Shown here one piece after another: positions 26,304 to 35,463 of a stretch of 64,000 nt of DNA (position 1 is the first letter of the stretch; every line of letters begins with the position of its first letter). The notes under the pieces were generated by a model. It worked only from the letters and a program-made list of their open reading frames with translations, ran no database searches and was not told where the DNA came from. The stretch covers positions 1 through 64,000 of the forward strand of contig CAXTAY010000001.1 in the NCBI GenBank assembly GCA_964242335.1, in the 5' to 3' direction. The translations under genes and the position numbers were made by a program. The DNA comes from Lichenicoccus sp964242335 (GTDB lineage Bacteria; Pseudomonadota; Alphaproteobacteria; Acetobacterales; Acetobacteraceae).

Positions 26304-27065
26304 TCATGCGGATGGCCAGACGGCCTGCGAGAACACGCCGCCATCGACCCAGATCGTCTGTCCGGTGATGAACGAGGCGGCCGGCGTGGTCAGGAACAGC
26401 ACCGGCCCGGCGATGTCCTGCGGCGTGCCGATCCGACGCAGCGGCGTGATCCTCGACCAGCTGGCGGCATAGTCGCCGGTCTCGCTGGCGGTGCGTTCGA
26501 CGGCGATGGCACCGGGTGCGACGCAGTTCACCCGTATGCCGTGCGGCCCGAGCTCCACCGCCGCGACCTTGGTGAACTGCTCGATGCCGCCCTTCGACGC
26601 GGTGTAGTCGACCAGGTTCGGGAAGGCGAGCTTGTTGCACCCCGAACCGATGTTGACGATCGCGCCGCGCTTGCCGCGCTCGATCATCAGCGCGCTCGCG
26701 TGCTTGGTGTTGAGGAAGCATCCCTTCAGGTTGGTCCGGATGACGCGGTCCCAGTCCTGCTCCGACAGATCGAGCAGCGGCGACCAGGTCTGCACGCCGG
26801 CGTTGTTGACCAGCACGTCGGGGACATCGCCGAACCAGTCTGTCGTCGCGTCGTAGAAGCGGCGGACGTCCGAGGCGATGCCGACATCGCAGTGCATCGC
26901 GTGCACCCGTGCTCCCGCTTGTTCGAGTTCCGCCACGAGCGCCTGCGCCGCGTCGTGCGACGAGAGATGGCTGAAGGCGACGGCGAAGCCGGCCTGCGCG
27001 AAGGCCTCGACCAGGTGCCGGCCGATCCCGCTGCTTCCGCCGGTGACGACGGCGAGCCTGCTCAT
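26304..27065 (-). CDS. Short-chain dehydrogenase/reductase
   Basis: A 253-residue classical SDR with TGGSSGIG, NNAGVQ, serine in NIGSG and the catalytic YTASK. It ends with the standard GQTIWVDGG segment. It heads the three-gene unit with the TIM-barrel and Gfo/Idh/MocA genes, suggesting it oxidises a sugar or polyol in the same route. The substrate cannot be predicted. ATG 27065 is the natural start. Confidence 0.92.
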   Translation of the reverse strand: MSRLAVVTGGSSGIGRHLVEAFAQAGFAVAFSHLSSHDAAQALVAELEQAGARVHAMHCDVGIASDVRRFYDATTDWFGDVPDVLVNNAGVQTWSPLLDLSEQDWDRVIRTNLKGCFLNTKHASALMIERGKRGAIVNIGSGCNKLAFPNLVDYTASKGGIEQFTKVAAVELGPHGIRVNCVAPGAIAVERTASETGDYAASWSRITPLRRIGTPQDIAGPVLFLTTPAASFITGQTIWVDGGVFSQAVWPSA

Positions 27066-27242
27066 CAGGCGACCTCCCCTGTCGGATCCGTGACCGCCGA
27101 GCCGATGGTGCCGCCGGATCGCGAGCCCGGCAAATCTGGCAGAACCTCGCCCTCTGCTGCTAGAGCATGAACGGCTCGATCGAGGCGAAATGCGCCGCCT
27201 CGGGCCTGCGCCTGCCGACGCGGCGGGCGGTCCGGAGGAACC

Positions 27243-28028
27243 ATGCAGGACTTCGCCGGGAAGGTCGCGCTGGTGACCGGGACCAGCGGGATCGGGCGGG
27301 CGACCGCGATCCGCTTGGCCGAGGGTGGCGCGCGCGTCATGGCGCTCGGGATCGACGGGGAGGCCAACGCCGCGCTGGCACGCGCCGCCGCGTCGGCGGA
27401 TCTGGCGATCCTGACCCGGCAGGCGGACGTGGCGCTGCCCGGTGCGGTGCAGGCGGCGGTCGCCGAGACGGTCGCGGCGTTTGACGGCCTCGACATCATC
27501 GTCAACGCCGCGGCGATCCACCCCTACGGCGACGCGGTCGAGACGTCGCCGGAGCTGTTCTCGCGCTGCCTCGCGGTCAATGTCGGCTCGGTGCACCTGA
27601 CCGCGCTGTACGGCGTGCCCGAGATGCGGCGTCGCGGCGGCGGGGTCATCGTCAGCCTATGCAGTGTCCAGGGCTTCGCCTGCCAGGCCGGAGTCGCCGC
27701 CTATGTCGCCTCCAAGGGGGCGATCCACGCCCTCACCCGCGCCATGGCGATCGACTTCGCGCCGGACCGGATCAGGGTGGTCTCGGTCAGTCCCGGCTCC
27801 GTGCGCACACCGATCCTGGCCCTGGCGGCGCGCAGCCTCGACGGGCCCGACGCCGACCTCGATGCCGCCTTCGCACGGTTCGGCGCGGCGCACCCGCTCG
27901 GTCGCATCGGCGAGCCCGAGGAGGTCGCGGGCCTCGTCGCCTTCCTGGCTTCGGACCAGGCCGGCTTCATCACCGGCTCGGACCACCGGATCGATGGCGG
28001 ACTGACGGCGGCGCTGGGGGTGCGTTGA
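27243..28028 (+). CDS. Short-chain dehydrogenase/reductase with shortened cofactor loop
   Basis: A 261-residue SDR with catalytic AYVASK. A strong GGAGG lies upstream of ATG 27243. Two features are unusual. The cofactor loop reads TGTSGIG, one residue shorter than the usual TG-xxx-GIG, and the NNAG motif is NAAA. The C-terminal ITGSDHRIDGG is normal. The gene is divergent from the SDR at 26304 across a 177-base gap in which I see no clear promoter. The substrate is unknown. Confidence 0.88.
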   Translation: MQDFAGKVALVTGTSGIGRATAIRLAEGGARVMALGIDGEANAALARAAASADLAILTRQADVALPGAVQAAVAETVAAFDGLDIIVNAAAIHPYGDAVETSPELFSRCLAVNVGSVHLTALYGVPEMRRRGGGVIVSLCSVQGFACQAGVAAYVASKGAIHALTRAMAIDFAPDRIRVVSVSPGSVRTPILALAARSLDGPDADLDAAFARFGAAHPLGRIGEPEEVAGLVAFLASDQAGFITGSDHRIDGGLTAALGVR

Positions 28029-28138
28029 CGCGATCGCAACCGAGATCCAAGCGAGACGATACCGCGTCGGACGGCAAGAGGGGTCATCGGCGGCCCGAGC
28101 AGATCCTCGCTGGAAGCTCGGTGTCGGCGAAGACCGAC

Positions 28139-29062
28139 TCAGGAGACTTCCTGACCGCTCAGTCGCGGCGCGACTGCGCGCACCAACTCGGCGACGAGCG
28201 TCACCGCCGGATCCGTGTCGGTGCGATGGTGCCGGACGAGGTGAAGCGGGACCGGCTCCAGGGCGATCGGCACGGGACGGGACGTCAGCCGCACGGCAGC
28301 GCTGCTCACCATGACGCCTGCCGGAAAGGCGGCGAGCAGATCCGTATCGCACAGCAGCTCCAGCGCCTGCAGAAAGGTGGGCGCGACGGTCGCTACGCGT
28401 CGATGACGCCCGATCCGAGCCAGCGCCGCGTCGGCCGAGCCCTGCCGGTCCCCGCGGCCGGAAACGACAACGTGGGGAAAGGCTAGCCAGCACTCGAGGT
28501 CGAACGTCTCGACCGCCGCCGCCGGATGGTCACGTCGCATCACCACCGTATAGGGATACGTGCCCAGCGGTTCGGTCCGCAGCGATGCGCCAGAAGGGGA
28601 CGCGACGGTAACGACGAGATCCACCTCACCGCGCTCAAGTCGCGCCACTTCATCACCGGCGTGCCAGGGGTGGAAGATCAAGTCGATGCCTGGTGCCCGC
28701 TTCGCCAACTCCGCCGTCAAGGCGGCGCCGAGTGCCGCGGCGGGAACGTCGGACGCCACGAGCCGGACCGCGCCTCGAAGTTCGGCCAGATCCGGTGGTC
28801 CGGCCGCAACGATGACCGCCAGTTCGGCGAGAGCGGCCCGCAGAGGTTCGCGCATCGCATCGGCGCGCGGCGTTCGGCGAAGCCCGATCGACGACGCGCG
28901 TGTCAGCAGCGGGTCGCCGAACAGCGCTCGCGCCCGAGCGAGCGCGTTCGAGGCAGCTGGTTGCGATAGGCCGAGCCGCTCGGCAGCCCGACCCACATGC
29001 GCTTCGTCCAGCAGCGCATCCAAGATCACGAGCAGGTTGAGATCGATACCGCGAAGCTTCAT
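28139..29062 (-). CDS. LysR-family transcriptional regulator
   Basis: A 307-residue regulator with the LysR N-terminal helix-turn-helix (LLVILDALLDEAHVGRAA followed by LGLSQPAASNALARAR) and a substrate-binding-like effector domain. The frame is open eight codons further up to 29086, but MKLRGIDLNLL at 29062 is the typical start of this NodD/NahR-like branch. It is divergent, by 83 bases, from a quinone-reductase-like gene that is probably its target. Confidence 0.92.
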   Translation of the reverse strand: MKLRGIDLNLLVILDALLDEAHVGRAAERLGLSQPAASNALARARALFGDPLLTRASSIGLRRTPRADAMREPLRAALAELAVIVAAGPPDLAELRGAVRLVASDVPAAALGAALTAELAKRAPGIDLIFHPWHAGDEVARLERGEVDLVVTVASPSGASLRTEPLGTYPYTVVMRRDHPAAAVETFDLECWLAFPHVVVSGRGDRQGSADAALARIGRHRRVATVAPTFLQALELLCDTDLLAAFPAGVMVSSAAVRLTSRPVPIALEPVPLHLVRHHRTDTDPAVTLVAELVRAVAPRLSGQEVS

Positions 29063-29145
29063 CGCGTGAATGGCATACCATAACAAACATCATTTTGATC
29101 AATGTGCAGCGGGCTGCCATCGACGCGTCCGAGGAGGCGTCGAAC
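29063..29145. promoter_or_regulatory. Divergent LysR / flavodoxin-fold oxidoreductase control region
   Basis: An 83-base AT-rich gap. Two small inverted repeats are visible: ATGG-N4-CCAT (29070-29081) and CATT-N6-AATG (29091-29104). Either could be part of a LysR operator. A clear GAGGAGG ribosome site for the rightward gene lies at 29131-29137. Assignment of operators is tentative. Confidence 0.4.
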
Positions 29146-29703
29146 ATGACCACCGCGCTGGTACTTGCCCATCCCGATCTCGCCGCATCGCGCGCCAACC
29201 GCGCTCTGCTCGCAGGATTGAACGATCTGTCCGGACTGGAAGTAGCCGAGCTTTACGCGCTCTACCCCGACGGAAAGATCGACTTCGCGGTCGAGCGCGC
29301 GCGGGTGCTGCGCGCCGACAGACTGCTCATGCAGTTTCCACTTTATTGGTACTCGGTTCCCTCGCTGCTCAAGCAGTGGATGGATGCGGTCTTGACGCCA
29401 CTCTTCTATCTGGAGCCGGACATCGCGGCATCGACCGCGGGTCTGCCGGTGCTTGCGGCGACCACGACGGGCGGTCCATCCGCGAGCTACCAGCCAGGCA
29501 GCGCCGCCGGCATGACGATCGATGAATTGTTCGCGCCCCTCAGGGCCACCGCGCGCAGATGCGATTGGCTATGGCAGGCGCCGTTCGCGCTGCACGACGT
29601 GCGTAACCTCGACGACGCGGCATTGGCGCAGGCGGGTGAGGATTACAGATCCGCGGTCTTCTCGGCACCGATGCTGACGCAGCGGTCGGCAATCGCCACG
29701 TAG
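29146..29703 (+). CDS. NAD(P)H-dependent flavodoxin-fold oxidoreductase (quinone reductase type)
   Basis: A 185-residue protein of the KefF/MdaB-type NAD(P)H dehydrogenase (quinone) family. Characteristic segments are LVLAHPDLAASRANRALL (FMN phosphate side) and MQFPLYWYSVPSLLKQW. It probably reduces quinones, or acts in a detoxification response controlled by the divergent LysR gene. ATG 29146 follows GAGGAGG by eight bases; the longer open frame upstream lies within the promoter region. Confidence 0.9.
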   Translation: MTTALVLAHPDLAASRANRALLAGLNDLSGLEVAELYALYPDGKIDFAVERARVLRADRLLMQFPLYWYSVPSLLKQWMDAVLTPLFYLEPDIAASTAGLPVLAATTTGGPSASYQPGSAAGMTIDELFAPLRATARRCDWLWQAPFALHDVRNLDDAALAQAGEDYRSAVFSAPMLTQRSAIAT

Positions 29704-29895
29704 ACACTGGCGGACACCGCCTGCAGCGACAGCCCTGCAACGGCAGAATCAAACGATGTCGGTCGTCATCGCCGCGCCGTGCAGAAGCTCTGCTACATCG
29801 AGACGCCGGCGGTGGGTCCCGATCTTCGGGACGGACATGAGGTCCAAGGGTGGGCCAGGAATAGGACCGCCGCGAACTCAAAAGGAAGAAGCAGG

Positions 29896-30678
29896 GTGAG
29901 CACATCGACCGGAACAGCGGCGGGCGCGTCGAGCCCGCCGGTCGCGACGCGGCTCGTCGGCCGCACGGCGCTGGTCACGGCGGCGGCGCAGGGGATCGGC
30001 CGGGCGACCGCGTGGCGCCTGGCGGAGGAAGGCGCCACGGTGGTCGCGGTCGACATCAACACGGCGAACCTGGCCGAGCTGGCGCATGACCGCATCACAC
30101 GCTGCGTCCTCGACGCCTCGGACCCGGCGCAGATCCAGGCAGCGCTCGCCCCGTGGGCAAGGTTCGACATCGTCGTGAACTGCGTCGGCTGGGTGCATCA
30201 CGGCTCGATCCTGGACGCCGATGCCGAAGCCTGGCAGCGCTCCTTCAGCCTCAACGTCGATTCGATCTACCACGTCGTGCGCGCCGTGCTGCCGGCCATG
30301 CTGTCGGCAGGCCATGGCAGCATCATCAACATCGCCTCGATCGCCTCCTCGATCCGGGGCTTCCCAAACCGGGCGGCCTACGGCGCCACCAAGGGTGCTG
30401 TGATCGGCCTCACCAAGGCGATCGCCGCCGACCATGTCGGCCAGGGCATACGCTGCAACTGCATCTGTCCCGGCACCGTGGCTTCGCCGTCGCTGGAGGA
30501 GCGGATCGCGGCCTTCGACGACCCGGTCGCGGCGCGCGCCAACTTCATCGCCCGCCAGCCGATCGGACGGCTCGGCACGCCCGACGAGGTGGCGGCACTC
30601 GCGGCCTATCTCGCCGCCGACGAGAGCAGCTTCATGACCGGAAGCGCGATCATACTCGACGGCGGCGCCAGCAACTGA
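29896..30678 (+). CDS. SDR of the DHRS6 / 2-keto-3-deoxy-L-fuconate dehydrogenase type
   Basis: A 260-residue SDR whose cofactor loop is TAAAQGIG rather than TGxxxGIG. This is typical of the DHRS6 (BDH2) group, which includes bacterial 2-keto-3-deoxy-L-fuconate dehydrogenases. Catalytic residues lie in AYGATKGA, preceded by NIASIASSI. The start is GTG 29896, just after AAGGAAGAAGCAGG; the upstream open stretch is unlikely to be coding. In this sugar-rich neighbourhood a role in acid-sugar oxidation is plausible. It ends just before a REP-like repeat. Confidence 0.85.
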   Translation: MSTSTGTAAGASSPPVATRLVGRTALVTAAAQGIGRATAWRLAEEGATVVAVDINTANLAELAHDRITRCVLDASDPAQIQAALAPWARFDIVVNCVGWVHHGSILDADAEAWQRSFSLNVDSIYHVVRAVLPAMLSAGHGSIINIASIASSIRGFPNRAAYGATKGAVIGLTKAIAADHVGQGIRCNCICPGTVASPSLEERIAAFDDPVAARANFIARQPIGRLGTPDEVAALAAYLAADESSFMTGSAIILDGGASN

Positions 30679-30704
30679 CGTTGCCTCCCTGGATCGAGGA
30701 TGAG

Positions 30705-30822
30705 CAGGCAAGGGCTTTGCCCTCGACCCACCGGGGCCGAGGGCCCCAGACCCCGTTCCATAAGATAATGGATTTCAAAGGCTTTGCCTTTGATGGGGTC
30801 AAGGGGCAAAGCCCCTTGCCTG
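30705..30822. repeat. REP-like intergenic repeat, inverted pair
   Basis: Two half-elements in opposite orientation between convergent genes. The left half, read on the minus strand, is GGGGTCTGGGGCC, spacer, GGTGGGTC, then GGGCAAAGCCC. The right half on the plus strand is GGGGTCAAGGGGCAAAGCCCC (30794-30814). The ~40-base centre also resembles the centre of the copy at 45916. The CAAGGGGCAAAGCCCCTTG part folds into a strong hairpin. Confidence 0.72.
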
Positions 30823-30867
30823 TCTCCGAGGCTCCGTCCGTTTCTCAGCAGCTTGCCGACCAGTTGT

Positions 30868-32178
30868 TCAGGCTCGCACGGCGATCCGTCGCATCACCGC
30901 GTACAGCACCATGCTGCCGACCACCACGGCGACCAGACCGAGCGCCTCGCCGCGTGGCGCCACGCAGACCAGCAGCGTCATCGCCGCCATCCCGCACAGG
31001 GCGGCGACCGGGAGAGCGGCGAAACTCACCGGAGTGCCCAGCGTCGAGGTGCCGCGTCGGTGCAGCACCCATGACGCCCCGCAGGCGAGGAAATACAGCC
31101 CCACCGTGTTGAGTGTTGAGGCCACCACCAGCCCGGTGAAACTGCCCGAGAGCGCCAGCGCCGCGGCGATGCCGGAATGCAGCAGGATGGCGATGTCGGG
31201 CGCATGCGTGACCGGGTTCGCCCTCCCCAGGATGCGTGGCAGCAGCCCGTCACGCGCGAAGGCGAACAGGATACGCGGCGCACCCAGGATGTCGCTGCCC
31301 ATCCATCCGAGCATCGACAGGCCGGCACCCGCCACCAGCACCGCGCGCGCCAGCGGACCGAGGCGCGCCGCCGCCGCCACGAGCGGTGCGGCCTGGCCGC
31401 CGAGGCCCGCCCCCAGCAGGTGTTGCGCCACCAGCTGGATCGCCACGTACAGCAGCAGCACGAAACCCATGGCGCCGAACACGGCACGCGGCACGCTGCG
31501 ATGCCCGTCCGTCACCTCGCCGCTGGCCGCCAGCGGCGTCTCCATGCCGCTGAACGCGAACACTCCCAGGATCACCGCATCGCCCAGTCCCGACGCCGGA
31601 GGCGTCGCCAGCGGCGCCGGAGCGGGCAGCCAGCCGCCTGCCAGCGCCACCGCGCCCACCGCCACGAACAGCAGCAGCGGCACCAGCTTCAGCAGCGTGA
31701 CGGCGGCGACCATCCAGGCGGCCTCACGCACCCCGCGAAGGTTGACGAGGGCGATCGCGCCGATCGAGACCAGGATCACCATCGCTCGGCCCCAGCCTTC
31801 CGACAGCGCCGGCAGCACCGTGCCGGCCGTCGCCGCCAGCGCGCTCGCGATGCCGCCGCAGGCCAGGACGCTGGCCATCCAGGTCATCATGCCGCAGACG
31901 AAGCCGGTCAACGGGCCGAAGGCGAACGCCACCGTGCCGTAGACGCCGCCGCTGGTCGGCAACCGGCTGCCGGCCTCGGCGAAGCACACCACCACGAAGC
32001 TCATCGCGATGCCGCACACCAGGTAGGCGAGGGGAGCGCTAGCGCCGGCCGCCTGCGCCATCGCCGCCGGCAGCGTGAAGATGCCGGCACCGACCACGCC
32101 GTTCACCACCGCGGCCGCCAGTGCCCACGGGCCGATATGCCGCCGCAGCACGGCGTCGCGTCCCGTCGCCTGGCTCAT
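30868..32178 (-). CDS. APC-superfamily amino acid permease
   Basis: A 436-residue inner-membrane transporter with about twelve hydrophobic helices. The first helix has the APC signature VVGAGIFTLPA, the substrate-binding GxGIF motif. A segment FAFSGMETPLAASGEV matches helix 6 of PotE/AdiC-like and YjeH-like carriers. It should import or exchange an amino acid or amine. It stands alone on the minus strand, with a REP-like repeat between it and the convergent SDR gene. Confidence 0.9.
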   Translation of the reverse strand: MSQATGRDAVLRRHIGPWALAAAVVNGVVGAGIFTLPAAMAQAAGASAPLAYLVCGIAMSFVVVCFAEAGSRLPTSGGVYGTVAFAFGPLTGFVCGMMTWMASVLACGGIASALAATAGTVLPALSEGWGRAMVILVSIGAIALVNLRGVREAAWMVAAVTLLKLVPLLLFVAVGAVALAGGWLPAPAPLATPPASGLGDAVILGVFAFSGMETPLAASGEVTDGHRSVPRAVFGAMGFVLLLYVAIQLVAQHLLGAGLGGQAAPLVAAAARLGPLARAVLVAGAGLSMLGWMGSDILGAPRILFAFARDGLLPRILGRANPVTHAPDIAILLHSGIAAALALSGSFTGLVVASTLNTVGLYFLACGASWVLHRRGTSTLGTPVSFAALPVAALCGMAAMTLLVCVAPRGEALGLVAVVVGSMVLYAVMRRIAVRA

Positions 32179-32252
32179 GCGGGCGAGGCTAGACGATGTG
32201 CGGCGGCAGCGCGATATGCCGACGCCTCGCCCGGACGCTCAGGAACTCGCGG

Positions 32253-33596
32253 TCAGCCGGTCTTCGCCGCCAGCACGTCGAGCCTGCTGATCTCCGCCGG
32301 CCGGGCGAGCAACGCGTTCGACCGCTTCATCAGCAGCGACGCGCCCTTGCCCGCCAGGTGCGCCTTGCGGCCGGATTCCGCCGGGAAGGTCTCGAAGATG
32401 CCGAACACCGAGCGGCTGAAGCGCACGCCGAACCAGGGTCTGGTGCCGGACTCCCTCTGCACGCTGGACAGGATGTCGAGCAGCAGCGTCTCCACCTCGG
32501 CCTCCTTGCCAGGCTTGGCCTCCAGGCGGATATGCAGCGCCTTGGGCCCGGTGCCTCCCTTGCGGCCGCGTATGCGCGCCCGCCGATGCGGCAGGCTCGC
32601 CACCAGCGCCCGCACCACGAGGCCGGCGCCGAGGGCGGCGATGCCGGTCATCACCGGACGCAGCACCGCCTGGGTATAGAGGCTGGTGCGCATGACGCGG
32701 CCTTCGTAGTTGCCGCGCTCGATCAGGCTCTCGGTCGGCACGTCGAGGCCGCTGCCGTCGCGCGGACGGCTCAGCGGGCGGCCGCTCGGCGTGCCCGGGA
32801 TGATCGCGGCCTCCATCAGCCGATCGGTGAGGCCGGGCGCGATGCGGCCGGCCGCAGCCATCATCTTGGCGCCGCCGCCGACGAAAACCTCGCGCACCGG
32901 ATGCACCGCCGCGTGCAGGATCGCGTGGGCCACCGCCTCCGGCGCATAAACCGGCGGGACGTGGTGCGGCTCGGAGGCCAGGTAGTTCTTGGCGTTGACG
33001 GTGAACGGCGTGTCGATCTGGCCGGGCTTGATCAGGGTGACCGAGATCGGCGCGCCTTCCTCCTCCAGCTCCATGCGCAGCGCCTCGGTGAAGCTCTTCA
33101 CCGCCGACTTGCCGGCGCAGTAGATGCCCTGCAGCGGCACCGCGCGCTCCGATACCTCGCTGCCGAGATTGATGATCGCGCCGCCGCCGCGTACCCGCAG
33201 ATGCCGCAGCGCCTCGCGCGAGCCGTAGATCTGGCCCCACAGGTTGGTCTCGAACGAGCGACGCATGTCCGCGATCGACACCTCGTCCATGCGGCCATAG
33301 ACGCCGATGCCGGCATCGTTGATCCAGGTATCGAAGCCGCCGAAGGCGGCGATCGCCTTCTGCGCGATCAGGCCGACCTGCTCCTCGTGGCCGACATCCG
33401 CCACGACGTAGGTGGCCCGGCCGCCGCGTCGCTCGATCTCCTCGGCGAGATGGCGGAGCGCGGTCTCGCTGCGCGCGGCCAGTACCAGGGCCGCACCCTG
33501 GTCGGCCGCCAGCCGCGCGGTCGCCAGGCCGATACCCGACGACGCACCGGTGATGACCACCACCTGCTCGCGCAGCGGCCTGAGGATGACTTTCAT
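32253..33596 (-). CDS. SDR fused to a C-terminal antibiotic-monooxygenase-like domain
   Basis: A 447-residue protein. Residues ~1-250 are a classical SDR (TGASSGIG, NDAGIG, catalytic IYCAGKSA). After a linker with a possible hydrophobic segment, residues ~350-447 resemble the ABM dimeric alpha/beta-barrel fold: ALHIRLEAKPGKEAEVETLL, then FGIFETFPAESGRKAHL. ABM domains usually act in small quinol monooxygenases. I chose ATG 33596 (MKVILRPLREQ); the extra upstream codons lack similarity. It lies 25 bases from the alcohol dehydrogenase stop and is probably co-transcribed with it. Confidence 0.85.
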   Translation of the reverse strand: MKVILRPLREQVVVITGASSGIGLATARLAADQGAALVLAARSETALRHLAEEIERRGGRATYVVADVGHEEQVGLIAQKAIAAFGGFDTWINDAGIGVYGRMDEVSIADMRRSFETNLWGQIYGSREALRHLRVRGGGAIINLGSEVSERAVPLQGIYCAGKSAVKSFTEALRMELEEEGAPISVTLIKPGQIDTPFTVNAKNYLASEPHHVPPVYAPEAVAHAILHAAVHPVREVFVGGGAKMMAAAGRIAPGLTDRLMEAAIIPGTPSGRPLSRPRDGSGLDVPTESLIERGNYEGRVMRTSLYTQAVLRPVMTGIAALGAGLVVRALVASLPHRRARIRGRKGGTGPKALHIRLEAKPGKEAEVETLLLDILSSVQRESGTRPWFGVRFSRSVFGIFETFPAESGRKAHLAGKGASLLMKRSNALLARPAEISRLDVLAAKTG

Positions 33597-33621
33597 CGCG
33601 GTTCTTCCGTAGCGCGGCGCA

Positions 33622-34794
33622 CTAGGCCAGGTTGAACACCACCTTGACGCAGCCATCCTTCTTGTCGCGGAAGGTCTTGTACAGGTCAGGACCGTCGGCG
33701 AGGTTGGTGCTGCGGTGCGTGATCAGGAAGGTGGGGTCGATCGTGCCGTCCTGGATCAGCTTGGTCAGGTCCTCCAGGTAACGCTTCACGTGGGTCTGGC
33801 CGCTGCGCATGGTCAGCCCCTTCTGCACGATCGAGCCCATGTTGACCGGTGCCGGGCCGCCATAAACGCCGGGCACCGAGATCACGCCGCTCGGGCGCAC
33901 GCAGGTGATCATCTCGGTGAGCGCGTAGGGCCGCGCGGTACTGGTCAGCTTCTCCTGGATCGTGCTCAGGATTCCGGTGGCGCCGTGGCCGGCGACCGCC
34001 TCCATGCCGACGCAGTCGACCACCGCGTCCGGACCTTCCCCATGGGTGATCTCCTTCAGCCGCTCGAGCACGTCCTCCTTGGTGAAGTCGATCACGTCGG
34101 TGGCGCCCGCCTGACGCGCCAGCGCCATCCGTTCCGGGACATCGTCGATGGCGACGATGCGCGCGGCTCCCATGACGGCCGCCGACTTGATCGCGAACAG
34201 GCCGACAGGACCCGCGCCCCAGATCGCGACGGTCTCGCCGCCCTTGAGGTCGCAATAGGCCATGGCCTGCCAGCCGGTCGGCAGGATGTCGCTGAGGAAC
34301 AGCGCCTGCTCGTCGGTCATGCCTTCCGGCACCTTCATCGGACCCACGTCCGCCATCGGCACCCGGACGTATTCGGCCTGGCCGCCGGAATAGCCGCCGG
34401 TGATGTGCGAGTAGCCGAACAGTCCGGCGGTCGGGTAGCCGAACATCTTGGCGGCCATCTCGCCGTTGCGGTTGCTGCGCTGGCACGACGCCCAGTTGCC
34501 CATCTTGCACTGCACGCACTGGCCGCAATTGATGTTGAAGGGCACCACCACCCGGTCGCCCTTCTTCAGCGGATGGTCAGACGAGCCGACCTCGACCACC
34601 TCGCCCATGAACTCGTGGCCGAGGATGTCGCCGCTCTCCATGGTCGGCATCTGGCCGTCCATCAGGTGCAGGTCGGAACCGCAGATGGCGCAGCTGCTCA
34701 CCTTGAGGATGACGTCGCGCGGATCCTCGATGGTGGGGTCGGGCACGGTGTCGCAGCGTATGTCGCCCTTGCCGTGCCAGCACAATGCACGCAT
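33622..34794 (-). CDS. Zinc-dependent alcohol dehydrogenase, formaldehyde-dehydrogenase-like
   Basis: A 390-residue medium-chain dehydrogenase. The catalytic-zinc region is SSCAICGSDLHLMDG and GHEFMGEVVEVG. The structural-zinc cysteines are in NCGQCVQCKMGNWASC, and the cofactor loop is WGAGPVGLFA. The set matches the glutathione-independent formaldehyde dehydrogenase-like group. ATG 34794 follows AGGAG by seven bases; the longer open frame starting at 34836 lacks a ribosome site. It likely shares a transcript with the SDR-ABM gene downstream. Confidence 0.92.
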   Translation of the reverse strand: MRALCWHGKGDIRCDTVPDPTIEDPRDVILKVSSCAICGSDLHLMDGQMPTMESGDILGHEFMGEVVEVGSSDHPLKKGDRVVVPFNINCGQCVQCKMGNWASCQRSNRNGEMAAKMFGYPTAGLFGYSHITGGYSGGQAEYVRVPMADVGPMKVPEGMTDEQALFLSDILPTGWQAMAYCDLKGGETVAIWGAGPVGLFAIKSAAVMGAARIVAIDDVPERMALARQAGATDVIDFTKEDVLERLKEITHGEGPDAVVDCVGMEAVAGHGATGILSTIQEKLTSTARPYALTEMITCVRPSGVISVPGVYGGPAPVNMGSIVQKGLTMRSGQTHVKRYLEDLTKLIQDGTIDPTFLITHRSTNLADGPDLYKTFRDKKDGCVKVVFNLA

Positions 34795-34923
34795 GTCGTC
34801 GCTCCTGCCGAATGTATTGCCTGCCAACGCGGGCACACGCGGTCGGTTATCGAGTACTGACGCGACATACTGCTTTGTGTTCGAACAGCGCGCCCGACCA
34901 GCCCGGCCGTGGCGGCTGACGGC

Positions 34924-35133
34924 TCAGGACCGGTCGCGACGCCCGAAGCGATTGGCCTGGCTGTCGGCGTCGCGCTGCATCTTCTCGGCGGTGTCGATGT
35001 CGCCGGCCTTCTGCCAGGCACTCGCTACGTTCTGCAGGAACACGGCGCGCGCCGCGCGCCCGGTCGAGCTGTAGACGGCCGGCGGCGGTCCTTCCAGGAA
35101 GTCGGGAATGCGGATCGCTCTTCGATGACTCAT
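34924..35133 (-). CDS. Small hypothetical protein
   Basis: A 69-residue basic, mostly helical protein, MSHRRAIRIPDFL at the start and KAGDIDTAEKMQRDADSQ near the end. I do not recognise it. ATG 35133 lies six bases after GGAGAG and is preferred over ATG 35151. It precedes the alcohol dehydrogenase on the same strand with a 129-base gap. Confidence 0.55.
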   Translation of the reverse strand: MSHRRAIRIPDFLEGPPPAVYSSTGRAARAVFLQNVASAWQKAGDIDTAEKMQRDADSQANRFGRRDRS

Positions 35134-35463
35134 GTGGATCTCTCCGCTCATGAAAACGAGGCAGCGAGATCATACCAAAACAAGTGCGCGCATCCAACAA
35201 GATGATGACGCCGAAGCATAGGACCGGCTGATTAGTCCCGGTGGCGTTGCTGTTGTACCAATCCGCCCGCGATTGTTTCGATTTCCAAGTTTTCTTGGAG
35301 CGCGTTGATTACGCAGTATTCGGACTGTCTTTCTCCTGTCGGGGATCGGCCTCGCGGCTCAGCGCCACGCTCAACGACAGCTCGCAAAGCTTTGTCGTTG
35401 CTCGACGCGGCGATCGAAGCGGTTCCGTGCGCGTGGGCATCCCGGCACCGGCCGTGACGTCGG
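35134..35463. other. 330-base gene-free stretch, partly AT-richer
   Basis: No supported gene. Bases ~35150-35330 are clearly richer in A and T than the rest of the window, and the flanks return to high GC. A promoter for the small gene at 34924 must lie at its left edge. I see no terminal repeats and no transposase fragment that I can name, though a decayed mobile-element end is possible. Confidence 0.4.

Noticed and set aside
27168..27240. Short frame beginning ATGAACGGCTCGATCGAG before the SDR at 27243
   Set aside because: No ribosome site or similarity, and it continues out of frame through the SDR gene.
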